64,000 nucleotides of DNA from an uncultured Bacteriovoracaceae bacterium. GTDB lineage: Bacteria > Bdellovibrionota > Bacteriovoracia > Bacteriovoracales > Bacteriovoracaceae. The DNA lies in NCBI GenBank assembly GCA_938017795.1, contig CALIJZ010000002.1, forward strand, positions 62,001-126,000, written 5' to 3'. Both the position numbers and the translations under genes were made by a program. The notes under the pieces are model-generated. The model made no database searches. It worked only from the letters and a program-made list of their open reading frames with translations, and had not been told where the DNA came from. Positions 18,516-27,933 of the stretch are shown here, in pieces (position 1 is the stretch's first letter; the number at the start of each line of letters is the position of its first letter).

Positions 18516-19602
18516 TTTTCTTAATATATAGCGAAAAGAAGACACCAAGTAAAAGTGCATTAGCCAACAATGAAGAACCTCCATAGCTAATCAATGGAAG
18601 ATTTAGCCCCTTGGTAGGCAAAAGACCCAAAACAACTGACATATTTAAAATTGCCTGAAAACATAAAGTTAGAATTACTAATACTGAAAAGCTTGATTTA
18701 ATTTTATCTTGATGAGCAATTGCTAATTTTAATCCAGAGTAAGCAAAAACTAAGAATAAACAAATAATTGCAAAAACTCCGATAAATCCTAGTTCTTCTC
18801 CAATAACACTAAAAATGAAATCATTATGGGCCTCTGGAAGATAAAAAAGTTTTTCTCTACTATTTCCAATACCAGCACCAAAAATACTCCCATGAGCAAA
18901 CGCTAAAAATGATTGTATTATTTGAAATCCTGTATTGCTTGGGTCACTCCATGGATCTAAATAACTCATCAATCTCTTTACTCGATAGGGAGCTAAGACT
19001 AATAATCCAGACATAAAGACTAAAGAGCCGGCCAAAAAGCCGTAAAACCATTTACGTGGAAAATTACTTAAAAAACATGCAAATAAAATATTACTAAAGC
19101 ATAAAAAGAACATTCCATAATCTGGTTGAAACATTAATAAAGCCAGCGGGAAAAATAGTATAATCCCTTTTTTAATAACTTCTTCTTTTTTCCAAATATC
19201 AAAGTGATGAAAAAAGGATATCCCAGTTAATAAAGTAGAATATTTAACAAACTCACCAGGTTGAATATTAATAAATCCAAGATTAATCCACCTTGAAGCA
19301 CCCTTAATTTTCACTCCAATCCCAGGAAAAAATGTAAGCAGAACTAAAAAAGTGAAAAACATGTGAAGATAGAAAATGTTTTTATACCAAAATTCAAATT
19401 TGGACTTAGATATTATAAAGATTGCTAAACTACTGATTATTACAAAAACTAATTGTTTAAGAAAAATATAGTTTGATGATCCATACTCTTCCATAGCATA
19501 CATATAACTAGCTGAATAAATCATACCCAAACTTATTAACGTCAATGAAACGATTGAAAATAAGAAAATTTTTAAAAGCTGATCTTTTTTAAGAGCATCC
19601 AT
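18484..19602 (-). CDS. ftsW: SEDS-family division glycosyltransferase FtsW
   Basis: Polytopic septal peptidoglycan polymerase with about ten membrane helices in 372 residues. Diagnostic stretches: GASRWINLGFINIQPGEFVKYS, the catalytic-loop region around YLPEAHNDFIFSVIGEELGF, and NMSVVLGLLPTKGLNLPLISYGGSSLL. It works with FtsI, encoded five genes upstream. In most related clusters murG and murC follow ftsW; here murB begins inside its last 32 bases instead. Confidence 0.95.
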   Translation of the reverse strand: MDALKKDQLLKIFLFSIVSLTLISLGMIYSASYMYAMEEYGSSNYIFLKQLVFVIISSLAIFIISKSKFEFWYKNIFYLHMFFTFLVLLTFFPGIGVKIKGASRWINLGFINIQPGEFVKYSTLLTGISFFHHFDIWKKEEVIKKGIILFFPLALLMFQPDYGMFFLCFSNILFACFLSNFPRKWFYGFLAGSLVFMSGLLVLAPYRVKRLMSYLDPWSDPSNTGFQIIQSFLAFAHGSIFGAGIGNSREKLFYLPEAHNDFIFSVIGEELGFIGVFAIICLFLVFAYSGLKLAIAHQDKIKSSFSVLVILTLCFQAILNMSVVLGLLPTKGLNLPLISYGGSSLLANALLLGVFFSLYIKKNEKRIFDTAL

Positions 19603-19620
19603 ACTCTATCCCCAAAAAAG

Positions 19621-21000
19621 CTATAATTGATAAACTAGCTTTTTATAATAATTACCTTTTTCCACGTAATCTCTAAAAACATCTGTAGAGCTATTACCTG
19701 GACATAAAACAATTATATCACCGTTACGAGATTTCTGATAGGCAATTAGTACCGATTCATCAAAAGATCCGACTAGATAAGTCTGGGTTGCATCACCAAT
19801 AGATCTATTAAGAGCTTCTTTACACTCACCAACGATAACTAATAATCTTGTCTTATCCTGAATGATGTCTTGATAGCCTTCAAACTCTTGTTCTGTATCT
19901 TTTCCACCCGCAATGACGATTACTTGCTGTTTAAATGATTCTAAAGTCTTTCTTAAATCATTCATTGATTCAGATTTAGAGTCGTTATAAAATTTTACTC
20001 CATTTTTTTCAATAATATATTCAAGTCTATGTGGGATCCCAGGAAATTTAATAATACATTCTTGGATCGCCTCATCAGAAACCTTCAATGCCTTACAAGC
20101 AGTAATTGCTGCCATTAGGTTTTCTCTATTTCTTGTTCCTATAATGCGCATTTTATTAACTTTAAATTCTGAATGATAATGAACATTCGAATGGATTCTC
20201 TTCTCATGAAAGTGAGTTCCACGAACATCTGCAATAACTCCCATCTTCACAAATGACCTTCTTGAATACCAACAAGTTTGCGCCTTCATATCTTTAAAAA
20301 TTCCAAGAGATGCGAGTTTATCAAAGTTTAAAATTAAATGATTTTCAGGACCTAGCGAAGTAGCAACAGATAAACATGTTTCTATATATTCACTTACCGA
20401 TCTAAACATTGGAGGAATTCTGATTTCATCTAAATTTGGATAAACTACTAATATTGGTTTTAAATATTTAACACTTTTAATTTGCTGTGGTGAAAGTTCA
20501 ACGATTACATAATCTATTTCATCTTTATTTTCCAATAGATGATAATTAATAAATGGCTCTTCACTTGTTCCACCAACGAAAACATTTTTCTTATCAACTT
20601 TTAAAATATAAGAAATCATATGAGCAATTGTTGTTCTTCCATAACTACCACAAATTGCAATTACTGGTTTGTCACAATACTTAGATGAAAAAGTAAATTC
20701 AGAATATACTTCCTTGCCGTGATGTCTTGCAATTTCTAATTGAGGCATATGAGGATCAACTGATGGACTATAAATAATCAAATCAGCTTCTAAAAAATCT
20801 TCTTCCCTATGTTCACCTAAAACAAGCTCAGGTGCTGGTTGAATTTTTCTAACCCTTTTAACTGGTTTATTTAAATCAAAAATAGGTCTAATATCAGTTA
20901 CTTTTACTTGGCATTGTAATTTATTGAAAAAGTTTATTAGGACAAAACTAGTTTTACCTAGACCAACTATAAGAACTTTTTTACCTCTATAATTTTCCAT
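19621..21000 (-). CDS. murD: MurD-type ligase with altered active site
   Basis: By position and overall sequence this is UDP-MurNAc-L-Ala:D-Glu ligase: N-terminal VLIVGLGKTS, the FPGIPHRLE box with His324-Arg325, NDSKS with Asp340, VIAGGKD, and a C-terminal CPGNSSTDVF. Several near-invariant Mur-ligase residues differ. The P-loop reads GSYGRTT (118-124), with Arg122 for the ATP-binding Lys. The usual N..EDHxDR motif is NLDEIRIPP. The carbamylated Lys after Tyr205 is Cys209. Glu169 and Asn291/Asn294 are kept. MurE and MurF nearby have all these residues. The frame is full length (459) with no disruption, so it is expressed as something; activity is uncertain. Confidence 0.82.
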   Translation of the reverse strand: MENYRGKKVLIVGLGKTSFVLINFFNKLQCQVKVTDIRPIFDLNKPVKRVRKIQPAPELVLGEHREEDFLEADLIIYSPSVDPHMPQLEIARHHGKEVYSEFTFSSKYCDKPVIAICGSYGRTTIAHMISYILKVDKKNVFVGGTSEEPFINYHLLENKDEIDYVIVELSPQQIKSVKYLKPILVVYPNLDEIRIPPMFRSVSEYIETCLSVATSLGPENHLILNFDKLASLGIFKDMKAQTCWYSRRSFVKMGVIADVRGTHFHEKRIHSNVHYHSEFKVNKMRIIGTRNRENLMAAITACKALKVSDEAIQECIIKFPGIPHRLEYIIEKNGVKFYNDSKSESMNDLRKTLESFKQQVIVIAGGKDTEQEFEGYQDIIQDKTRLLVIVGECKEALNRSIGDATQTYLVGSFDESVLIAYQKSRNGDIIVLCPGNSSTDVFRDYVEKGNYYKKLVYQL

Positions 21001-21024
21001 GACACCTCAATTTAGGAGTTTGCT

Positions 21025-22104
21025 TTATCTAATTTTTAGACTTATCAAAGCTAATACCATAAATAACAAACTAAGTATCCAGAATCTTACGATAACTTTT
21101 GGCTCTTGCCATCCCTTAAGCTCAAAATGATGATGAATTGGAGCCATTTTAAAGACTCTTTTTCCTCTCGTTTTAAACGAAAAAACTTGAATTATTACTG
21201 AAAGTGCCTCAACTACAAATATCCCGCCGAATATGATGAGTAGAAACTCATTTTTGCCCAATACAGACATAATTCCTAATGCACCGCCAAGTGATAAAGA
21301 TCCCACATCTCCCATAAATATTTGGGCCGGGTAAGTGTTAAACCATAAAAATCCAATACAAGCTCCAATGAGAGCTGAACAAAGTACGGTCACTTCTCCA
21401 AGCCCACTTATATATGGAATAAAAAGATATTTAGATGTTTCTATATTACCACCCAGGTATGAAAAGATTGCAAGTGTTATAAGACTCGTAACTACTGGAC
21501 CGATTGCCAATCCATCTAGCCCATCAGTCAAGTTCACGGCATTGCTTGATCCGACAATTACAAATGCTCCAAAAATCATAAAACCAACAAGACCTAAGTT
21601 CATTACTGAATCTTTTACAAAAGGTAGGTAAAGATCTGTAGAAATAATATTAGAGCTAGCTAGCCAATAACAAACTATGAAAGATGTTAAAAATTGCCAC
21701 AATAGTTTAAACTTTCCACTCACGCCTTTGTTATTCTTCTTAGCAATAATTGTATAATCGTCAATAAATCCCAGAATAAAAAATGAAGTGATTATTATTA
21801 AAGCTGCAATTAATGGAAGTGAGTTGAAGTTACCACAAAACATTACCCCAATAAATGTACAAAACATGATCAAAACACCACCCATAGTAGGTGTTCCAGA
21901 TTTTTTCTTATGTGACTCTGGCCCTGCTTCTCTTATAAACTGACCAAATTGTTTTTTCTTAATTAAGTTTATAAAAGGTTTTCCTAAAAAAATTGCTAAA
22001 AGCAAAGAAATTGCAAAAGCAATAAATGATCGAGTTGTAATATACTTGAAAACATTTGCAAGTAATAGCGAATCCCTTAATGGATATATGAGATGATATA
22101 ACAT
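21025..22104 (-). CDS. mraY: Phospho-N-acetylmuramoyl-pentapeptide transferase
   Basis: Inner-membrane enzyme that makes lipid I from UDP-MurNAc-pentapeptide and undecaprenyl phosphate. Ten hydrophobic segments in 359 residues; catalytic motifs KKSGTPTMGG, FIDDYTIIAKKNNKG with the Asp pair, NAVNLTDGLDGLAIGP, FMGDVGSLSLGG and MAPIHHHFELKGW. All are intact. Its ATG overlaps the murF stop codon by one base (TAATG), implying reinitiation coupling. Confidence 0.98.
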   Translation of the reverse strand: MLYHLIYPLRDSLLLANVFKYITTRSFIAFAISLLLAIFLGKPFINLIKKKQFGQFIREAGPESHKKKSGTPTMGGVLIMFCTFIGVMFCGNFNSLPLIAALIIITSFFILGFIDDYTIIAKKNNKGVSGKFKLLWQFLTSFIVCYWLASSNIISTDLYLPFVKDSVMNLGLVGFMIFGAFVIVGSSNAVNLTDGLDGLAIGPVVTSLITLAIFSYLGGNIETSKYLFIPYISGLGEVTVLCSALIGACIGFLWFNTYPAQIFMGDVGSLSLGGALGIMSVLGKNEFLLIIFGGIFVVEALSVIIQVFSFKTRGKRVFKMAPIHHHFELKGWQEPKVIVRFWILSLLFMVLALISLKIR

Positions 22105-23453
22105 TAGTCTTTATTTATATCGAAAATACTTTCTAAATGCAAAGATCGACTCGCTTTCACAAATATATTTTTATATTGTTTCAATTCTATTTTCCAATCA
22201 ACATCTTCAATTTTTTTGAAACATTTAATTTTTCTGTCTATTCCTTTAAGAAATTGTTCAAAAAATTGACCAACATATATTACATCCACTTTATATTTTG
22301 AAACATACTCTCCAAGTTCTAGGTGATACTTTGCTGATTTTTCACCCAACTCATTCATCTGGCCTAAGATTAAAACAGATGAATCTAACCCAGCATGATC
22401 TAAGTAAGAACTAATTGCGACTCTCATTGAACTTGGATTTGCATTGTATGCATCTAAAAACACCTTTTTATTTTCCCATTCCAACCATTGAGATCGATTA
22501 TTTGTACTTTTGAAACTTTTAGCAGCTTGAATCAATTCTTCTTTTTTCTCAGGAAAAATTGAAACCGTTAGCTCAAAAGCATTTGCTAGATTTGTAAAGT
22601 TATAATCACCAATAATATTTTTGTTTTCTAACTCTATTGTTTTAAAAGAGATCTTACTTCCAGTAATTTTATAAAAAAGTTCTGAGTTTTTTGTACCAAA
22701 AGTCTTACTACCAGCACTGGTTAGCTTTTTTAAATACTCATCATCATTATTGATTAAAAACAATCCTTTTCCTTCAGTCAGTCCGTATATCCGATGAAAA
22801 ATCTTAGATTCTTCTTTAAACACCTCTTCAAGGTCCTTAAAAAACTCCATATGAGTAAACCCAATATTGGTTGTAACTCCAAGGCTAGGATGAGTTATTT
22901 TGCAAAGCTGATCCATTTCTCCCGGATGATTACTACCATATTCAAGGACTATCGTTTTATGAATATTTGGATTAACTCTAAACATGGTAAAAGGCACACC
23001 AAAGTGATTATTATCATTTTTCAAAGTTGCTATAAATTTCTCATTAATTTTTTCTAAAAAATGCTTCAACATTTCTTTGGTTGTCGTCTTACCATTTGAT
23101 CCTGAAATAGCTATAGTCTTCACTCCCATTTCATAACATCTTTTAGAATGCTCATAACATAAATGAAATATAAACTTTTCAATCGAATCAACTCCTACAA
23201 GAGTTAAGTCTGTTAGGCTTTTTGCTAATTCATCTTTTTCAATGCTGGATTGATAAACACAGAACTTAGCTTTTTTTAATTCTTTTACAAACTTAAATCC
23301 ATCATGTCTTTCACCAACAATTGCAATGAAACAATCAGTCGATTTTTCTTCTCTAGAGTTTGTAGATATTGTGAACTCGCTCGATTCAAGCAAGTCTTTA
23401 TTAAATACAGATTTAATATTTGGATAAGAAAATATATTTTTAGCCAAAACCAT
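22104..23453 (-). CDS. murF: UDP-MurNAc-tripeptide:D-Ala-D-Ala ligase
   Basis: Cytoplasmic Mur ligase that adds D-Ala-D-Ala to the stem peptide. P-loop ISGSNGKTTTKE (around 123-134), EYGSNHPGEM with the Mg-binding Glu, NIGFTHMEFFKDLEEVFKEESK with the conserved His and carbamylated Lys, and the C-terminal DAYNANPSSMRVA. The length of 449 is normal. It keeps every catalytic residue that the nearby MurD lacks. It is linked to mraY by a one-base overlap and lies 58 bases after murE. No ddl gene, which would supply its D-Ala-D-Ala substrate, is in the window. Confidence 0.95.
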   Translation of the reverse strand: MVLAKNIFSYPNIKSVFNKDLLESSEFTISTNSREEKSTDCFIAIVGERHDGFKFVKELKKAKFCVYQSSIEKDELAKSLTDLTLVGVDSIEKFIFHLCYEHSKRCYEMGVKTIAISGSNGKTTTKEMLKHFLEKINEKFIATLKNDNNHFGVPFTMFRVNPNIHKTIVLEYGSNHPGEMDQLCKITHPSLGVTTNIGFTHMEFFKDLEEVFKEESKIFHRIYGLTEGKGLFLINNDDEYLKKLTSAGSKTFGTKNSELFYKITGSKISFKTIELENKNIIGDYNFTNLANAFELTVSIFPEKKEELIQAAKSFKSTNNRSQWLEWENKKVFLDAYNANPSSMRVAISSYLDHAGLDSSVLILGQMNELGEKSAKYHLELGEYVSKYKVDVIYVGQFFEQFLKGIDRKIKCFKKIEDVDWKIELKQYKNIFVKASRSLHLESIFDINKD

Positions 23454-23511
23454 ACTTGATCATATCTTAATTTTAGATTTTATCAAAAGAACTTTCTTTA
23501 TTTATATGTCT

Positions 23512-24855
23512 CTAAGAACTTAAGGTCGACTCTACAATATCAAAATCACTAAAGTAACTTCTTACTCCCTTGATTTCTTGATAATTTTCATGCCCCTTAC
23601 CTGCAATTAAAAGAATATCACTGCCAATTTCTTTTAATGCCTTCTTTATTGATTCTTCTCTGTCTGGTTCAATATTTACTTTCTCTAATTTTTCGAATCC
23701 AACCAGAGCATCATTGATTATTTGCATTGGATCTTCACTTCTTGGGTTGTCACTCGTTAAAAATACTTTATCTGCATATTTTTCCACAGCTTCACTCATA
23801 AATTTTCTCTTTAATCGATCTCTATCTCCGCCACATCCAAACAGCACAATCAACTCTCTATCTTTTGATATTTCTTTTAATGAGCTGCAAATTTTCTCGA
23901 GGGCATCTGGAGTATGTGCATAATCAATAACTACTAGACCTTCATGGAATTTTATAAAATTAAATCTTCCTCTTGCTGGAATTAATTTGACTAAAGGACA
24001 GTCTGATTCTTTACTCATTACTTGTTCAAACAAACCATAACTTAGCTCAATGTTTTTTCTATTAAACTCTAGATTTAAGGCCAAGTTTTCTTGTTTATCC
24101 TCGATAGAAAAATTCATCTTTTTAGTTTTTTTAAAAACTTCAGGATTCTTTTTATATAAAACTTCTTCACTCGTTAAAACATGCTCAGCTTTTAGATGTT
24201 TTTTTATTTTCATTTTCGATTTAAAGTATGCTTCCATTGATCCGTGATAATCTAAATGATCTTGAGTAAAATTAGTCCATCCAGCAGCAGCAAACTCCAA
24301 CTTATAGAACCTTTCTTGTTCTAATGAATGGGAACTAGCTTCAAATACCGCAACGTCATATAAGTTATTTGCTAATAATTTTCTAATATCTATAAATGAT
24401 GGCGTCGTCAGGTTAGATTCACTTATCTTTTTTCCATCTATGTGCTCACCTAAAGTCCCAACTCTCAAGACTTTTTTTCTATCATTTATAAATAATTTCT
24501 CTAAATAATAACTAACGCTCGTTTTTCCATTCGTTCCTGTAATAGCAATAATTGGTGATTTTTTTAAAGGGTAGAGTTCATCTAATATAATTTTTTGAGC
24601 TTCTAGCCATTCTTTTTTTGAAATTAACAATTTAGACTTACATTCACTTTGATCATAAAGTTCCTCGTCATCAAAAACACCAATTTTAAACTCTTCTAAT
24701 CCATTTACATATTTAAAAGAATTAGATGTATGTTTAAAAAACATAGTTGCATTTTTATTTGAAAAATCTGTCTTCCAACAAACCTCGTCAGTGTAAAACT
24801 CTTTACCAGATTTTTTTAAGATACATTTATTAAGAAGTGCTTCAACATTAATCAT
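23512..24855 (-). CDS. murE: UDP-MurNAc-L-Ala-D-Glu:meso-diaminopimelate ligase type
   Basis: Cytoplasmic Mur ligase that adds the third stem-peptide residue. P-loop ITGTNGKTSVSY, FEASSHSLEQ, NFTQDHLDYHGSMEAYFKSKMK with the conserved His and carbamylated Lys, YAHTPDALE, and the DNPRSEDP motif. DNPR marks enzymes that use meso-diaminopimelate rather than lysine, consistent with a diderm wall. The length of 447 is slightly short at the N-terminus. The start overlaps the ftsI stop by 8 bases. Confidence 0.95.
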   Translation of the reverse strand: MINVEALLNKCILKKSGKEFYTDEVCWKTDFSNKNATMFFKHTSNSFKYVNGLEEFKIGVFDDEELYDQSECKSKLLISKKEWLEAQKIILDELYPLKKSPIIAITGTNGKTSVSYYLEKLFINDRKKVLRVGTLGEHIDGKKISESNLTTPSFIDIRKLLANNLYDVAVFEASSHSLEQERFYKLEFAAAGWTNFTQDHLDYHGSMEAYFKSKMKIKKHLKAEHVLTSEEVLYKKNPEVFKKTKKMNFSIEDKQENLALNLEFNRKNIELSYGLFEQVMSKESDCPLVKLIPARGRFNFIKFHEGLVVIDYAHTPDALEKICSSLKEISKDRELIVLFGCGGDRDRLKRKFMSEAVEKYADKVFLTSDNPRSEDPMQIINDALVGFEKLEKVNIEPDREESIKKALKEIGSDILLIAGKGHENYQEIKGVRSYFSDFDIVESTLSS

Positions 24856-26764
24856 AACTTGGTTTTTTTAATACAAGCTTAACCGTTTTGTCTTTGGATA
24901 TTTTTGAAAAAGCCTTAGGTCTTTGAGATGTAACAATTCCAAATCCATTTAATTGAATTCTTATATTTAACTCTTCTCCTAACTCTAAAACAGATTTTCT
25001 ATCTAATCCTACAAAATTTGGAATTTTGTTCTTTTTAAATCTCTTCACTGATGAAGCAATTAAAGAAATTGAATCTTCTGTTTTTTTATTATCCCCACTT
25101 TTAGCAATAGCATGATATTCATTATTTCTAACTAAAATCGCTCTTGCTATCTTTTTAAAGATAGGAGCTGCAACTTCACTACCATAATGACCCTTTTCAC
25201 TAGGCGCATCTACATAAACATAGACAATGAACGGTGACTTCACTTCTAATGGGTAGCCTACAAAGCTTGAAATAAATTCATCTTTAAGATATCCACCTTT
25301 TTTATCATTAGGCTTTTGAGCTGTTCCAGTTTTTCCAGCTATCGTATATCCTTCAATTTTAGCGTTATCTCCAGTTCCTTCTTCTACAACCTCTACAAGC
25401 ATAGAATTTATCTGACTTCTTACCGTGTCACTTATTACAGGTATTTTCTCTGTTTCACCTGTAGATTTTAAAATCGTAGGTCTAAGTTTATATCCACCGT
25501 TAGCAAGAGGGGCATACATATTTAAAACTTGGAGCCCGGAAACAGCTATTCCATGACCAAAGCTAAGATTACTCAGTCGAATTTTTTTAAGCTCTTCATC
25601 ATGTTTAAATATCCCTCTTGATTCATAAGGAAGCTCGATATTCGTCCTCTCTCCTAAACCATAATTTGTAAAAGTATTTACTAAGTTTTTTGAACCTGTC
25701 TCAAAAGCAATTTTACTTGTACCAATATTAGAACTTTTTGAGATAATCCTATTTACAGAAAGCCACTTAAACTTATGTCCCGCACTTTCTTTAATTGTAT
25801 ATTTACCAATTTTCATTTTTCCATTTTCACAATAAAACTGTGAATTTGGTTCTATTAAATTATTTGATAGCCCAGAAATAACTGTAAATGGCTTTATGAC
25901 TGAACCTGGTTCGAAAGGGTCTGAAATATAGGATAATTTCCAATTCTTAGACTTAGATTCACTTGGTTTATTCGGATTAAAGCTTGGGTAATTTGCCATA
26001 GCAAGAATCTCACCAGTATTGGCATTCATTACGGCTGCTCCAGTCAACTTTGCTTTATGTTTTTCATAACCTGCCTTAATTGCAGTTTCTACAATATCTT
26101 GAATATCTTTATCAATACTTAACTCAATATTTTTAGGTTCTCTGCTTTGAGTTAAGTTTTCAAACTTAATTGCTCGTCCTTTAGCATCTCTTACATAAGA
26201 TATTGTTTTTTCTTTTCCAATTAGTATTTTATTAAACTGCTTTTCAACTCCAGAAATTCCCGAGTTATCAACATCAACAAAACCTAATAATTGAGCCGCT
26301 AATTTTTGATTAGGGTAATATCGACCTACAAAAGGCTCAACATGAACACCATCTATTTTTTTTAATTTTTCTATTTGGTCTTTCTTTAAATCTATATTTC
26401 TTTTAATCCATGTGAATTTATTTCTCTTTTTAATGGATTTATATAATTCTTTAAATTTTACTTCTTTTATTATTTTTGAAACTTTTTTTGAAATGCTTTT
26501 TCTATTATCCATTTCTTGAGGCATCCCAAAAATATTATATCTATTCACGTTGATCGCCAGAGAGTTTCCATTCCGATCTAAAATCTTCCCTCTATTTGGA
26601 TAAACTTTTGTTGTTCGAATAAATTGTTTATCCCCATACGCCAGCAATTCATCTTTTTTTACAACCTGGAGATAACCAACCCTCAACAAAACACTGGAAA
26701 ACCCAAGACATATACAAAAGAATACAAAATATATTTTAACTTTAAATGATTCGTTATTTTCCAT
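24848..26764 (-). CDS. ftsI: Septal transpeptidase FtsI (PBP3) with C-terminal PASTA domain
   Basis: Bitopic penicillin-binding protein that cross-links septal peptidoglycan. One membrane anchor (~residues 10-30), a dimerisation domain (VYPNRGKILDRNGNSLA), then a transpeptidase domain with SVIK (288-291), SSN (344-346) and KTG (478-480). Residues ~582-638 (KIPNFVGLDRKSVLELGEEL onward) form one PASTA domain, common on Gram-positive PBPs and Ser/Thr kinases but less usual on diderm FtsI. The length of 638 reflects this addition. It sits between ftsL (2-base gap) and murE (8-base overlap). Confidence 0.96.
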   Translation of the reverse strand: MENNESFKVKIYFVFFCICLGFSSVLLRVGYLQVVKKDELLAYGDKQFIRTTKVYPNRGKILDRNGNSLAINVNRYNIFGMPQEMDNRKSISKKVSKIIKEVKFKELYKSIKKRNKFTWIKRNIDLKKDQIEKLKKIDGVHVEPFVGRYYPNQKLAAQLLGFVDVDNSGISGVEKQFNKILIGKEKTISYVRDAKGRAIKFENLTQSREPKNIELSIDKDIQDIVETAIKAGYEKHKAKLTGAAVMNANTGEILAMANYPSFNPNKPSESKSKNWKLSYISDPFEPGSVIKPFTVISGLSNNLIEPNSQFYCENGKMKIGKYTIKESAGHKFKWLSVNRIISKSSNIGTSKIAFETGSKNLVNTFTNYGLGERTNIELPYESRGIFKHDEELKKIRLSNLSFGHGIAVSGLQVLNMYAPLANGGYKLRPTILKSTGETEKIPVISDTVRSQINSMLVEVVEEGTGDNAKIEGYTIAGKTGTAQKPNDKKGGYLKDEFISSFVGYPLEVKSPFIVYVYVDAPSEKGHYGSEVAAPIFKKIARAILVRNNEYHAIAKSGDNKKTEDSISLIASSVKRFKKNKIPNFVGLDRKSVLELGEELNIRIQLNGFGIVTSQRPKAFSKISKDKTVKLVLKKPSYD

Positions 26765-26766
26765 AC

Positions 26767-27033
26767 TTATTTTAAAATTATAATTTGATCTCTTTTTGGT
26801 TCTTGAAGTTTATTTTTCTTTGCATAAGACTTTAATTTATTTGGTGATAAGTATTTTGCTTTCTTGGCCTTCAATTCTTTATTTGTTAAATTGTGCTTAT
26901 TAATCTCTCTATTTATATTTGTTACTTTATAATCTATTTCCACACATTGCATTCTTGCATAAATATATGCAAAACAAATTATTGCTACTAAAAATAAATA
27001 TAGATAGATCGGACTTATTCTTACTCTTCTCAT
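26767..27033 (-). CDS. ftsL: FtsL-like small bitopic division protein
   Basis: An 88-residue protein with one membrane segment at about residues 7-27, followed by a Lys/Asn/Leu-rich stretch with heptad-like spacing that could form the coiled coil shared with FtsB. FtsL proteins conserve little sequence, so the call rests on size, topology and the fixed position between rsmH and ftsI. A 12-base gap follows rsmH. It would sit in the FtsQLB complex that activates FtsW and FtsI. Confidence 0.72.
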   Translation of the reverse strand: MRRVRISPIYLYLFLVAIICFAYIYARMQCVEIDYKVTNINREINKHNLTNKELKAKKAKYLSPNKLKSYAKKNKLQEPKRDQIIILK

Positions 27034-27045
27034 ACCTTAATTGTA

Positions 27046-27933
27046 TCATTTTTTTTCTATGACTCTAAGTTTTGCACTTCTTGACCTCGGGTTTTTTGAT
27101 ACCTCATCATCATTTGCTACTAAAGGCCTTTTGGTTAATATTGCATAACTATCTTGATCATTTTGATAAGCTTTTTTAAAACTGTGTTTTACTATCCTAT
27201 CTTCTAATGAATGAAACGATATTAAACCAAGTCTACCGCCAGGTTTAAGTGCTTCTAGTAATTTTGGAATAGATTGCTCAAGTATATTTAGCTCATCATT
27301 AACATAAATTCTAAGTGCCTGAAAAACTCGTGTCGCTGGGTGCGGTTTCTTATGCCTCATATGTTTTGGATAAGCCAAGAAACAAATCTCTTCTAATTCA
27401 CTAGTTTTAATTATCTTGTTCTCTTTTCTTTTCTCAACAAGCCTAGCTGCAATCTTTCTAGATAGTCTTTCTTCACCATAATGATAAAAAATATCAGCTA
27501 AATCTTTCTCATCTAAACTATTTAATACATCAGAAGCTTTTTCTCCCTCTGTTGTATTCATGCGCATATCTAGGTCAGCTTCTCTTTTAAATGAAAAACC
27601 TCGCTCATCACTATCAAAATGATGAGAAGACACTCCAAGATCACCCAAAATAGAATCATACTTAACTTCATTACTTTCTAAGAAGGATCCAAAATTTATA
27701 TGCTTAATTTTCGCTATTTTAGAAAAATCTGATTCTTCAATTCTTTTTTTTCCATTGGCGTAAGCTTCTATGTCTTGGTCTAATCCTTGAGCACTAGATA
27801 ATTGGCCAGATTCTAAAAACGAAAAAAAATGACCTCCACCACCAAAGGTAATATCAAGATAATCTATATTTGATTTGTGTAAGAGATACTCTTTGCACTC
27901 ATTAAGAAGTACAGAAATATGTTCTTTATACAT
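27046..27933 (-). CDS. rsmH: 16S rRNA (cytosine1402-N4)-methyltransferase
   Basis: SAM-dependent enzyme (old name MraW) that N4-methylates C1402 in the ribosomal decoding centre. Seen: HISVLLNECKEYL, the SAM motif DITFGGGGH, DLGVSSHHFDSDERGFSF, DLDMRMN, HPATRVFQALRIYVNDEL and ISFHSLEDRIVK. The length of 295 is typical. As usual it heads the cell-wall part of the cluster, but no mraZ precedes it; the gene upstream, one base away, encodes a DksA-like protein instead. Confidence 0.97.
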   Translation of the reverse strand: MYKEHISVLLNECKEYLLHKSNIDYLDITFGGGGHFFSFLESGQLSSAQGLDQDIEAYANGKKRIEESDFSKIAKIKHINFGSFLESNEVKYDSILGDLGVSSHHFDSDERGFSFKREADLDMRMNTTEGEKASDVLNSLDEKDLADIFYHYGEERLSRKIAARLVEKRKENKIIKTSELEEICFLAYPKHMRHKKPHPATRVFQALRIYVNDELNILEQSIPKLLEALKPGGRLGLISFHSLEDRIVKHSFKKAYQNDQDSYAILTKRPLVANDDEVSKNPRSRSAKLRVIEKK

